DNA from: Acidimicrobiaceae bacterium | Lineage (GTDB): Bacteria; Actinomycetota; Acidimicrobiia; Acidimicrobiales; MedAcidi-G1 | Length of the DNA stretch: 26,176 nucleotides | NCBI GenBank assembly: GCA_002714485.1 | Contig: PAXM01000063.1 | Location: forward strand, 4,072 to 30,247 | Reading direction: 5' to 3' | Shown here: piece by piece, positions 15,783 to 23,891 of the stretch | Numbering within the stretch: position 1 is the first letter of the stretch | Layout of the letters: the number at the start of each line of letters is the position of its first letter | The notes under the pieces: generated by a model | The model's database searches: none | Told to the model about the DNA's origin: nothing | Seen by the model: the letters and a program-made list of their open reading frames with translations, nothing else | Made by a program: the position numbers and the translations under genes

Positions 15783-16762
15783 GCCGATCCACCTTCATCG
15801 GAATCATCGGGCACTCCGGCCATAGCCTCCAGCCACGCAACCATGTCCGCTCGGGCCTCGACCGGCTCAATGACCTCAGCTCCGTCGAGAAACGTCAACA
15901 CGAAGGATCGGAACGCCGCCAAGTCGCGGACCTGTTCGGACACGATCGCCGTTCCGTCACCGGCCCGTTCAATCTCAGCATCGCTCCCGAGGAACCCTTC
16001 TACCCATGTCACGTGCCGTGCATCCACCCGAATTCGGACGGTTAAGGCGTCACCATCCCCAGCAGACTGGCCACCAAACCGCCAGGCGTGATCGATCTCG
16101 ACCTCCCGTGTCAACTCCGGCTGGTCAAAGGTCTCGTCCGATACCGTCACCTCGCCTTCGATTCGGTCGCTCCGGAACTGCCGGACGGCACTCCGGAGCC
16201 GATCATGCCCGGTCAACTGCCAGCGCCCCTTTGCGAAAACCAGACGATGGGGTTCGACGATACGATCTTCACCCCTATAGCCGAAGGCCACCACGCGTCG
16301 TTCAGTCACAGCCCTCATGAGGCTCCGGACATCGGGGCCCGACGGTATGTCAGTTCCCGGCATCCCGGCTGCGCTTCCGTCTTCACCGGCCCCCTCCTCC
16401 AACAGCCACACGTGAGTACCGGGAAGGTTGGGATCGAGCCGGACGATGGCCGTGGCCAGCGCCAGGCTCGTCGATTCCTCGGCATCAAGAACCGGCACGA
16501 CCACCCCATACGCCTCGCGGTCGATTCGGTAGCCGTCCTTCGGCGGATGTTCGTTTGGCGCCGGCGCCATCATCAGGCTTACACCGAGATCGCGCAGGTC
16601 ATTCTTGTCCCGATCGAACGTGCGAAGGAAAGCCACCTCATCGGTGGAGTAGGCGCCTTTGGGCAGGGTGTCCCGGATCTCGTCACGGGTGAGCGGCCTG
16701 GTGGCCTGCATCAATACCGTAAAGAGGTTTAAGAGTCGTTCGAGCTTGACCATGCCGGCCAC
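15770..16762 (-). CDS. pafB: WYL-domain transcriptional regulator PafB
   Basis: 330 residues (mycobacterial PafB about 332). The helix-turn-helix is at about 8-62 with KLERLLNLFTVLMQATRPLT. The WYL domain is around 145-205, with GYRGEDRIVEPHRLVF and then RWQLTG (181-183 read Trp-Gln-Leu rather than Trp-Tyr-Leu) and RQFRSDRIEG. The GTG at 16762 has AAGG eight bases before it, so I prefer it to the ATG three codons later. PafB pairs with PafC as a heteromeric activator of DNA-repair genes in mycobacteria, and the same is inferred here. The gene follows pafA by 85 bases and overlaps pafC. Confidence 0.93.
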   Translation of the reverse strand: MAGMVKLERLLNLFTVLMQATRPLTRDEIRDTLPKGAYSTDEVAFLRTFDRDKNDLRDLGVSLMMAPAPNEHPPKDGYRIDREAYGVVVPVLDAEESTSLALATAIVRLDPNLPGTHVWLLEEGAGEDGSAAGMPGTDIPSGPDVRSLMRAVTERRVVAFGYRGEDRIVEPHRLVFAKGRWQLTGHDRLRSAVRQFRSDRIEGEVTVSDETFDQPELTREVEIDHAWRFGGQSAGDGDALTVRIRVDARHVTWVEGFLGSDAEIERAGDGTAIVSEQVRDLAAFRSFVLTFLDGAEVIEPVEARADMVAWLEAMAGVPDDSDEGGSACRA

Positions 16763-16847
16763 GAACGGACCTTACGCCCAACGACGGTGGTCCGTTGAAC
16801 AGGCAGCACACGGTCCCATCGAGTAAATCCAAAGAACCACCGTTCCG

Positions 16848-18209
16848 TCAGAGGGACTCAATCAACTTGTCCACCCGCTCGTCCTCGCACCGGAACGGAT
16901 CCTTGCAGAGCACAGTCCGTTGCGCTTGGTCATTCAACTTCAGGTGGACCCAGTCAACTGTGAAGTCCCGACGTCGCTCCTTGGCCCGACGAATGAAGTC
17001 GCCGCGGAGACGCGCCCGAGTGGTAGCGGGCGCCTCTTCCACCGCCGTGGCGATATCCCGATCGGTTGTCGTCCGCTCCATCAAGCCCCGGTCCTGCATC
17101 CGGTAGTAGAGGCCGCGCTGACGATCCACATCGTGATACTGGAGATCCAGCAACAGGACCCGAGGATCAGACAGCGCTAGTCCATGTCGACCCCGATAGG
17201 CCTCCACGAGGTGGTACTTCGCAACCCAGTCGCACTCCCGATCCAGGCTGAGCGGGTCCCGCTCGATTCCCGTCAGGCAGTGCTCCCACATCGCCAGCAC
17301 CTGATCCTCCTCAGCGCTGGTCTCCCGGTGCGCAGCGAAGCGCAACGCCCGGTCGAGGAACTCCTGTTGGATGTCCAGTGCACTCATCTCCCGACCACTG
17401 GCCAGACGTACCGGGCGGCGACAGGTCAAGTCATTGCTGATCTCCCGAATTGCCCTGATGGGATTCTCTAGCGTCATGTCCCGGAAGACGACGTTGGGTT
17501 CTTCCAGCATCCGCAGAATTAGCCCGCAGGCCCCGATCTTAAGGAAGGCCGCGTACTCGCTCATATTGGAATCGCCGACGATCACATGCAGTCGCCGAAA
17601 ACGCTCGGCGTCGGCATGGGGCTCGTCTCTGGAGTTGATGATCGGACGGGATCGCGTGGTAGCGCTCGAAACCCCCTCCCAGATGTGGGCTGCCCGCTGG
17701 CTGATACTGAAACCCGCACCGCCACGGGCGTTTTCGTAGATTTTTCCAGCCCCCGCCCAGATTTGTCGGGTCACCAGGAACGGAATGAGGACCTCGTCGT
17801 ATTCAGCCTGCTCGTCACGCCGAGTAGTGAGGTAGTTCTCATGACAGCCATAGGAGTTATTGGCCGAATCTGTGTTGTTCTTGAAGAGGTAGACGTCGCC
17901 GTCGATCCCCTCTTCTCGCAGCCGGCCCTCGGCGCTGACCACCAACTGCTCAAGAATCCGCTCGCCGGCCTTGTCGTGCGTCACCACCTGCCGCACTGAG
18001 TCGCACTCTGGGGTTGCGTACTCGGGATGGGAGCCCACGTCGAGGTACAACCGGGCACCATTCACCAGGAACACGTTGGAACTTCGTCCCCAAGAGACCA
18101 CCTTTCGAAAAAGGTACCGGGCCACCTCATCGGGGCTCAGCCGACGGGTTCCGTTGACCGTGCAGGTGATGCCGTACTCGTTTTCGACCCCGTAGATCCG
18201 GCGTTGCAC
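16848..18209 (-). CDS. pafA: Pup ligase PafA
   Basis: 453 residues, against 452 in M. tuberculosis. The glutamine-synthetase-like fold is indicated by RRIYGVENEYG at the start, with Glu9 as a metal ligand, and by LYLDVGSHPEYATPE with Asp57, the catalytic base. Further conserved parts are KNNTDSANNSYGCHENYL and RPIINSRDEPHA. It lacks the extra loop seen in the Dop paralogue near residues 40-75. PafA activates the C-terminal Glu of Pup with ATP and joins it to a lysine side chain of target proteins. GAGG lies five bases before the GTG. It is 36 bases after prcA and precedes pafB. Confidence 0.98.
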   Translation of the reverse strand: MQRRIYGVENEYGITCTVNGTRRLSPDEVARYLFRKVVSWGRSSNVFLVNGARLYLDVGSHPEYATPECDSVRQVVTHDKAGERILEQLVVSAEGRLREEGIDGDVYLFKNNTDSANNSYGCHENYLTTRRDEQAEYDEVLIPFLVTRQIWAGAGKIYENARGGAGFSISQRAAHIWEGVSSATTRSRPIINSRDEPHADAERFRRLHVIVGDSNMSEYAAFLKIGACGLILRMLEEPNVVFRDMTLENPIRAIREISNDLTCRRPVRLASGREMSALDIQQEFLDRALRFAAHRETSAEEDQVLAMWEHCLTGIERDPLSLDRECDWVAKYHLVEAYRGRHGLALSDPRVLLLDLQYHDVDRQRGLYYRMQDRGLMERTTTDRDIATAVEEAPATTRARLRGDFIRRAKERRRDFTVDWVHLKLNDQAQRTVLCKDPFRCEDERVDKLIESL

Positions 18210-18245
18210 CTCGACCTCGCCGTTCAGATCAGGGTCAAAGCCTGC

Positions 18246-18923
18246 TCACGACAACAGGCCCATGAGTTCGTCACCCTCTACGCGCCGGAAGGCGCGTCGA
18301 CCGTTGCTGCGAGCCAAGACTGCGACCTCAAGATCGTCAGCGACCAGGGAGCGGTCCGGTCCAGCTAGGGCAGCCACCGCTGCAGCCACGGAACCCGTCA
18401 GGTCAGCCTCCCTTGACCAAGCCTCCTCCATTCGTGCCCGGATGGTCTCGGCCTCCCCTCCGATCACCGCAAACGTCCTCATGTCCATGACGGTGCCGTC
18501 ATACAGGAGATGAAAGAGCTGGTCGCCATCTGGCTCCTCGCCCATCTCGCCGACCAGCATCTCGATCTCCAGCGGCTTGGGTTCATGGGTGAAGTAGCCC
18601 CCTAGCGTCTCCGCATAGAGGTTGGCTAACGACCGCGCATCAACGTCCTCGCGGCTGTACGCATAGCCCTTGAGGTCGGCGTGCCGCACCCCACCCTTCC
18701 GGAGACTGTCGAATTCGTTGTAACGACCAACTCCCACAAATCCGATCCGGTCATAGATTTCACTCACCTTGCGCAAGGTGTTGGACGGGTTCTCCGCGCA
18801 CAGGAGTACGCCGTCGGCGAACGTGCACCCGATGGCTGCCCGTCCCCGAGCAATTCCCTTACGAGCGAAGTCTGCCTTGTCCTTCATCAACTGTTCAGGC
18901 GAGACATACATGGGCATGCTCAT
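18246..18923 (-). CDS. prcA: 20S proteasome alpha subunit PrcA
   Basis: 225 residues. The N-terminal helix region MYVSPEQLMKDKADFARKG precedes IARGRAAIGCTFADGVLL, which is typical of actinobacterial alpha subunits and forms the gated outer ring. NPSNTLRKVSEIYDRIGFVG and the GRYNEFDSLR segment are strongly conserved. Alpha subunits have no active-site Thr. The ATG overlaps the prcB stop (ATGA), and another ATG two codons later is possible. The ring docks the C-terminal GQYL of the ATPase encoded at 21578-23359. The Ser/Arg-rich C-terminus (about 205-225) is variable in this family. Confidence 0.97.
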   Translation of the reverse strand: MSMPMYVSPEQLMKDKADFARKGIARGRAAIGCTFADGVLLCAENPSNTLRKVSEIYDRIGFVGVGRYNEFDSLRKGGVRHADLKGYAYSREDVDARSLANLYAETLGGYFTHEPKPLEIEMLVGEMGEEPDGDQLFHLLYDGTVMDMRTFAVIGGEAETIRARMEEAWSREADLTGSVAAAVAALAGPDRSLVADDLEVAVLARSNGRRAFRRVEGDELMGLLS

Positions 18924-19768
18924 GACGACGCACCCCCGGCCGCAGTGCTAGCACCAAGAGAGGCCAGCAGGGTTGCAGTCCTCTCAGCCACCAGATCATC
19001 ACCCAAACGCTGGAACCCCTCGTCGGTGATGGTTGCCACCACCGGATAGATGCCGCGAATCGGATCAGGGCCACCGGTGGCGCTGTCCTCATCGGCCGCC
19101 TGGAAGAGCGCCTCCACCACTACGTCTACAGCGTCGTCGACCGACATCTCCTCGCGGTAGCGCAATTTGACCACGGTGGATGCGTGCAGCATCCCTGATC
19201 CGGTGGCGGCGTGGTCGCGCTCCTCGTAGCGACCTCCAGTCACGTCGTACTGAAAGAGCCGACCAGCCTCCTGCCTGTGGTCGTAGCCGGCGAAGATCGG
19301 TACCACCCCGAGGCCCTGCATGGCCAATGGCAGGTGTCCCCGAAGCATCTGGCTGAGCTGGTTGGCCTTCCCATCGAGGCTCAGGGCCTTGCCTTCGACC
19401 TTCTCATAATGCTCCAGTTGCATTTGGAAGAGGCGGACCATCTCCATGGCGATTCCCGCCGTGCCACTGATGGCTACGCCCGAGTGCCGGTCGGCAGGAA
19501 AAACCTTCTCGATGGTGCGGTGGCTGATGAGGTTTCCCGAGGTGGCACGTCGGTCACCAGCCATGACGACCCCGTCCCTGTGGCGGACGGCGACCAGGGT
19601 CGTGGCGTGCGGCGCCAGTTGTCGCTCCGGGCTCTCGATCGGAAGGCCGTCGGCTCGCCGCTTATCAGCCCAGACAAAGGCTTCTGCGGGGCCCATACCT
19701 ACCTGGTCCAGTAGCCCTATGAAACTCGGGCCCGGATCATCCTGTGGTCGAAAGAGTGGAAGAGCCAC
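18920..19768 (-). CDS. prcB: 20S proteasome beta subunit PrcB
   Basis: 282 residues from a GTG five bases after the pup stop, with GGGGAG as a ribosome binding site. The first 55 residues are the propeptide. Mature protein is predicted to begin at Thr56 (PHA before TTLVAV), the N-terminal nucleophile. The other active-site residues fit exactly when counted from it: Asp17 (in AGDRRA) and Lys33 (in RTIEKVF). The residue before the cleavage site is Ala here, where the M. tuberculosis form has Gly. The beta subunits form the proteolytic inner rings. Four-base overlap with prcA shows coupled translation. Confidence 0.98.
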   Translation of the reverse strand: MALPLFRPQDDPGPSFIGLLDQVGMGPAEAFVWADKRRADGLPIESPERQLAPHATTLVAVRHRDGVVMAGDRRATSGNLISHRTIEKVFPADRHSGVAISGTAGIAMEMVRLFQMQLEHYEKVEGKALSLDGKANQLSQMLRGHLPLAMQGLGVVPIFAGYDHRQEAGRLFQYDVTGGRYEERDHAATGSGMLHASTVVKLRYREEMSVDDAVDVVVEALFQAADEDSATGGPDPIRGIYPVVATITDEGFQRLGDDLVAERTATLLASLGASTAAGGASS

Positions 19769-19773
19769 CAGAC

Positions 19774-19989
19774 CTACTCCCCGCCCTTTTGGATATAGCT
19801 CTTTACGAACTCCTCGGCATTGGTCTCCAGGACCTCGTCGATCTCGTCGAGCAGTTCATCTATTTCGTTCTTCAAGCGCTCACCGCGCTCAGTGGCGTCG
19901 GGCGCCACCGATGTCTCGTCGATGACCTCATCGGAGGACGAGGCATCGGTTTGCCGTCGGTCCTGTTTTGCCCTCTCTTGATCGGACAT
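19774..19989 (-). CDS. pup: Prokaryotic ubiquitin-like protein Pup
   Basis: 71 residues from the ATG at 19989, with AAAGGGA as a good ribosome binding site; the frame is open further back to 20109, but that part overlaps dop. Features match Pup: a disordered charged N-terminal half, a helix (about 36-58, ERLKNEIDELLDEIDEVLE) that binds the ATPase coiled coil, and a C-terminus of IQKGGE. The final residue is Glu, not Gln as in mycobacteria, so Pup can be ligated without deamidation. Pup is attached to protein lysines and directs them to the proteasome. Only four lysines are present (8, 40, 63, 68). Confidence 0.98.
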   Translation of the reverse strand: MSDQERAKQDRRQTDASSSDEVIDETSVAPDATERGERLKNEIDELLDEIDEVLETNAEEFVKSYIQKGGE

Positions 19990-20029
19990 AGCCGTCCCTT
20001 TCCTTCGATCCCGAGTCGATGCATCGCCC

Positions 20030-21541
20030 TTAGGTGGACAACCGCTCGAGGAGTTCCTCAACGGACTCGCAGGTGTCGAGGAGCGTACCCACATGCTCCT
20101 CCGTGCCACGGGACGGCTCCATCATGGGCACCCGCCGAAGCGTCTCTCCACCCGCCTCAAAGACCATCGAGTCCCAATTCGCGGTGACGATCCTGTCCGG
20201 CCAGCGGGACAGGCAGCGTCCTCGAAAGTAGGCCCGGGTGTCCACCGGTGGCGTAGTGGCCGCCATACGAACATCCTCAGGGTCAACCAGGGTCTCGGCT
20301 CCCAGTCGAGCGAATAGAGAACGGTCGGGTCGGAGGTCGTGATACTGGAGATCCACGGCGGCCAGCTTCAGGTCCGCCGGATCCAATTCATGGCGTCTCC
20401 TGACCCCCTCGACGACTCGGTGTTTGGTCACCCAATCCACCTGACCGGCCAGGGAGTCCGGGTCGGACTCGAGCCCCGCCAACACGGACTCCCAACGCCG
20501 GACCACTTCGTGGGCGACCGGACCGCCAACCATGGCGTCCCCCCGATCATCTAGGTACCTGCGGGCCTCGGCTAGGAGTTCCCATTGGATCTCGACGGCC
20601 GTCGCCGTTCGCCCGTCGGACAACGTCAACGGGTGGGAGAGTGTCAGGTCCCAGGAGACCGCCTGGAGTGCCCGCACGGGGTCCACCACAGCTAGTCGCT
20701 GGTCGAGCAGGTCATCCTCGACCATGGCTAGGACCAGTGCCGTGGTACCAACCTTAAGGAAGGTGGCTACCTCGCACAGATTGGCATCGCCCACGATGAC
20801 ATGAAGACGCCGATATCGCAGTGGATCAGCATGAGGTTCATCACGAGTGTTGATGATGGGGCGCTTCAGAGTGGTCTCAAGCCCGATCTCTTCCTCGAAG
20901 AAGTCGGCGCGCTGGGTCAGTTGAAACGGAATGTGATCCCGGTCCCGGAACGGCAGCTCGCACCCCACCTTGCCGGCGCCGGTGAAGACCTGTCGGGTCA
21001 CGAAATGGGTGGTGGCGTGCTGCACAATCCGACTGAACGGGGTAGCCCTGTCCATCAGATAGTTCTCGTGGCAGCCGTAACTGTTGCCCTTCCCGTCCGA
21101 GTTGTTCTTGTAGACCACCAATTCCTGACCGTCGGGGAGCACAGCATTGGCCGCCTCCATGGACTCCACGAGAATGGACTCGGCCGCCCGGTCCTGGAGC
21201 ACGATCGACAGCGGATCGGCGCACTCGGGGGTGCTCAACTCCGGATGGGCGTGGTCCACGTAGTACCTGGCACCGTTGGTGAGAACCGCGTTGACCATGT
21301 GAGTTTCAATCTCCGGAGCGACGGCGTCCAGTGGTGTGAAGCCCCGTGCGTCCAGCGACGGTGACTCGTCCACGAAGTCCCAGCCCACACGCGGTGCCCC
21401 CGGACCGCAGCCCGGCTCACTACTACGACTAAGGTAGGCGTTGATCAGCAGCGAGGACGCACTGATCGGATTCGGGGAGTCCACGCCCCGGTGGACGATG
21501 CCGTACTCGGTCTCGATACCAAGAGTTTTCGGGACGGCCAT
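20030..21541 (-). CDS. dop: Depupylase/Pup deamidase Dop
   Basis: 503 residues, the usual Dop size. It is a paralogue of PafA with the same glutamine-synthetase-like core: GIETEYG with Glu10, YYVDHAHPELSTPE with Asp95 as the catalytic residue, NNSDGKGNSYGCHENYLM and RPIINTRDEPHADP. The Dop-specific insertion is present before the catalytic strand (about 40-75), distinguishing it from PafA. Dop removes Pup from proteins, releasing Pup for reuse; it also deamidates Pup in organisms whose Pup ends in Gln, which is not needed here. It lies 36 bases after arc and 40 bases before pup. I see no clear ribosome binding site. Confidence 0.97.
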   Translation of the reverse strand: MAVPKTLGIETEYGIVHRGVDSPNPISASSLLINAYLSRSSEPGCGPGAPRVGWDFVDESPSLDARGFTPLDAVAPEIETHMVNAVLTNGARYYVDHAHPELSTPECADPLSIVLQDRAAESILVESMEAANAVLPDGQELVVYKNNSDGKGNSYGCHENYLMDRATPFSRIVQHATTHFVTRQVFTGAGKVGCELPFRDRDHIPFQLTQRADFFEEEIGLETTLKRPIINTRDEPHADPLRYRRLHVIVGDANLCEVATFLKVGTTALVLAMVEDDLLDQRLAVVDPVRALQAVSWDLTLSHPLTLSDGRTATAVEIQWELLAEARRYLDDRGDAMVGGPVAHEVVRRWESVLAGLESDPDSLAGQVDWVTKHRVVEGVRRRHELDPADLKLAAVDLQYHDLRPDRSLFARLGAETLVDPEDVRMAATTPPVDTRAYFRGRCLSRWPDRIVTANWDSMVFEAGGETLRRVPMMEPSRGTEEHVGTLLDTCESVEELLERLST

Positions 21542-21577
21542 GGGAGGGAGTTCGGAGTCGTCGAGCGCCGTCGAGGC

Positions 21578-23359
21578 TTAGAGGTACTGGCCGGTGCCGA
21601 TGCCCTCGATGGCCCGACCTCCGGACTCGTCGGTCTTCTTGGAAACGAGAGTTCGGACATACACGATCCGCTCCCCCTTCTTACCGGAGATCTTGGCCCA
21701 GTCATCCGGGTTGGTCGTATTAGGCAGGTCTTCATGTTCGGTGAACTCCTGGCGGACCGACTGCACCATGTCCTCGGTACGGATCCCCCGGGCACCGCCG
21801 GCCAACTGCCGCTTGATGGCCAACTTCTTTGCTCTCCGTACGATGTTCTCCACCATCGCGCCCGACGAGAAGTCCCGGAAGTACAGAACCTCCTTATCGC
21901 CGTTCTGGTAGGTGACCTCGAGGAAGCGGTTCTGCTCATCTTCGCTGTACATCTCGGCCACCGTCTCGTCGATCATGGCCAATGCCGCCTTGTTACGGTC
22001 GCCGCCCCCCACCGTCTGCACCAGACCCTCGTCGATGGGGAGTTCGCCAACCAGGTAGCGGGAGAAGATCGCAGCGGCGGCAGTGGCGTCCGGACGCTCG
22101 ATCTTGATCTTCACATCGAGCCGCCCGGGGCGCAGAATCGCCGGGTCGATCAAGTCTTCCCGGTTGGAGGCACCGATCACGATGACGTTACGAAGGGTTT
22201 CCACCCCGTCGATCTCTGCCAGCAACTGCGGGACGATCGTGGACTCGATGTCCGAACTGATGCCGGTCCCCCGGGTTCGGAACAACGACTCCATCTCGTC
22301 GAAGAAGACGATGACGGGCCAGCCCTGCTCAGACTTTTCGCGGGCTCGCTGAAATACCAGGCGGATCTGACGTTCTGTCTCACCTACGTACTTGTTCAGC
22401 AGTTCAGGACCCTTGATGTTCAGGAAATAGCTGCGCGCCTCCTCATCGCCGGAGACCTCCGACACCTTGGCAGCCAAGGAATTGGCCACCGCCTTGGCGA
22501 TCAGCGTCTTGCCACAACCGGGTGGTCCGTATAGCAGGATCCCCTTAGGGGCCGGTAAGTCGTATTCGGCGAATAGGTCCTGGTGCAGGAATGGCAACTC
22601 CACGGCGTCGACGATCTGCTCGATCTGACGATCGAGACCGCCCACGTCGTCGTAGGAAACCTCCGGGATCTCCTCAAGCACGAGGTCCTCGACCTCTGGC
22701 CGGGGTAGGACCTCCAAGAGGATGCGCGAGCGGGGGTCCAGCATGACCAAATCCCCACTGTGCAGGCCGCTGCCCACGAGATCTTCGGCCAGTTCGGCCA
22801 CTCGCTCCTCATCGCCTCGGCCAACAACCAACGCCCGCTGGCCGCCAGCAAGAACCTCCTTAACCGTCACCACCTCTCCGCTGGTGTCGTGGGTTCGCGC
22901 CATCACGATGCTCATCGAATCATTCAGCACGACCTCCTGGCCAGGTTGCAGACTCTCCACTAGCTCCGGGTGAACCCCGACCCGCATCTTGCGGCCGCCT
23001 GACGACACGTCGACCGACCCATCGTCATTGACCTGGAGAACCGTGCCATATGCCGACGGCGGCTGGGAGAGTTTCTCAACCTCATCTCGAAGCGTCGTGA
23101 TTCGCTCCCGGGCAGTCTCGATGGTGGACGTCAACTTCTGGTTTCTTGCATTGGCACGCGCTAGTTCCCGCTTGACGTCACGGACCTCGGACTCCAAACG
23201 ATGGAGTTCTCGGGGTGTATCGATCAGGCGGCGGCGCAACTCGGCCACCTCGCGTTCCAGGTCGGCCGGCAGGCCCGGCTCCGATTCCTCGGCGCTGGTC
23301 GTCTCCCCGGTGCCGACAGTCGGCCTCTCGTCGTCAGCTCCAGCTGCAACCTCGTTCAC
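21578..23359 (-). CDS. arc: Proteasome-associated AAA ATPase ARC (Mpa)
   Basis: 593 residues from a GTG (Mpa about 609). An N-terminal coiled coil (about 33-98) that binds Pup is followed by the double OB domain (about 100-220) and one AAA module. Walker A is GPPGCGKT at 278-285, Walker B VIVFFDEMES at 349-358. The C-terminus is GQYL, the tail that docks in the alpha ring to open the 20S gate. ARC forms a hexamer that unfolds pupylated proteins with ATP and threads them into the core. It heads the unit, 36 bases before dop, and is divergent from the ferredoxin gene across 201 bases. AGGG lies seven bases before the start. Confidence 0.98.
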   Translation of the reverse strand: MNEVAAGADDERPTVGTGETTSAEESEPGLPADLEREVAELRRRLIDTPRELHRLESEVRDVKRELARANARNQKLTSTIETARERITTLRDEVEKLSQPPSAYGTVLQVNDDGSVDVSSGGRKMRVGVHPELVESLQPGQEVVLNDSMSIVMARTHDTSGEVVTVKEVLAGGQRALVVGRGDEERVAELAEDLVGSGLHSGDLVMLDPRSRILLEVLPRPEVEDLVLEEIPEVSYDDVGGLDRQIEQIVDAVELPFLHQDLFAEYDLPAPKGILLYGPPGCGKTLIAKAVANSLAAKVSEVSGDEEARSYFLNIKGPELLNKYVGETERQIRLVFQRAREKSEQGWPVIVFFDEMESLFRTRGTGISSDIESTIVPQLLAEIDGVETLRNVIVIGASNREDLIDPAILRPGRLDVKIKIERPDATAAAAIFSRYLVGELPIDEGLVQTVGGGDRNKAALAMIDETVAEMYSEDEQNRFLEVTYQNGDKEVLYFRDFSSGAMVENIVRRAKKLAIKRQLAGGARGIRTEDMVQSVRQEFTEHEDLPNTTNPDDWAKISGKKGERIVYVRTLVSKKTDESGGRAIEGIGTGQYL

Positions 23360-23389
23360 AAGCCGACCCTAGCCCCGGGCTCTGATGAG

Positions 23390-23413
23390 GCCAGTGTCAA
23401 CGGTCACACTGGC
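23390..23413. promoter_or_regulatory. Inverted repeat upstream of arc, possible operator
   Basis: GCCAGTGT (23390-23397) and ACACTGGC (23406-23413) are perfect 8-base arms with an 8-base spacer, centred about 42 bases before the arc start codon in the 201-base divergent region. The size suits a dimeric regulator of arc or of the ferredoxin gene. It could also be a hairpin in the arc leader. No matching regulator gene is known to me. Confidence 0.45.
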
Positions 23414-23560
23414 AGCCCGGTGCACGGTGTACAGGAATACGTTCAGTAGACTCTCGGCTGTTACGTCACCTGTGCCACCGCTGCGAAGCGACCGGTCAGG
23501 CTGGCTCCACCAAAGCAGCCAGTACGGGCTGCAGTCTTTCGAGAGAGGAACTCCCCCACG

Positions 23561-23797
23561 ATGAAGGTCTGGATCGACCAGGATCTTTGCACCGGCGATG
23601 GCCTTTGTGAGGAGATCGCCCCCGACGTTTTCGCCCTACTGGACGATGGCCTTGCCTACGTCAAAGAGGGTGACAAGATCCTTAGTGAGCCCGGAGGTGC
23701 CGAAGCTGTAGCTCCCGTGCCCGCAGGACAGGAGGAAGCCACCATCGAGTCGGCCGAGGAATGCCCTGGGGAGTGCATCTACATCGAGGTCGACTGA
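23561..23797 (+). CDS. Small ferredoxin, CxxDxxC type
   Basis: 78 residues. Cluster residues are Cys10, Cys16, Cys68 and Cys72, with Asp13 in place of the second Cys (Cys10-x2-Asp13-x2-Cys16). The C-terminal half has ECPGECIYIE. This is the pattern of single-cluster ferredoxins that hold a [3Fe-4S] cluster, or a [4Fe-4S] cluster with Asp as ligand, often paired with cytochrome P450 or other oxidoreductases in actinobacteria. GAGAGAGGAA before the ATG serves as ribosome binding site. No P450 or partner reductase is in view. It stands alone, divergent from arc and ended by a clear terminator. Confidence 0.93.
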   Translation: MKVWIDQDLCTGDGLCEEIAPDVFALLDDGLAYVKEGDKILSEPGGAEAVAPVPAGQEEATIESAEECPGECIYIEVD

Positions 23798-23817
23798 CCC
23801 GAACCCAAAATCGCAAT

Positions 23818-23854
23818 CCGACGGGCGGCCTCAAGGCCGCCCGTTCGGCGTTTT
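23818..23854. terminator. Intrinsic terminator after the ferredoxin gene
   Basis: ACGGGCGGCC (23821-23830) and GGCCGCCCGT (23835-23844) form a perfect 10-base stem with a TCAA loop. The stem can be lengthened by CCG (23818-23820) and CGG (23846-23848) with one bulge. A short run of T follows at 23851-23854. On the minus strand the same hairpin may also end the protease transcript. Confidence 0.75.
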
Positions 23855-23891
23855 CAGACCGTAGGACTGCACCAATTCGATTCGTCCTGAC

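Noticed and set aside
21491..22534. 347-residue plus-strand frame
   Set aside because: It is opposite arc and the start of dop, both certain genes.
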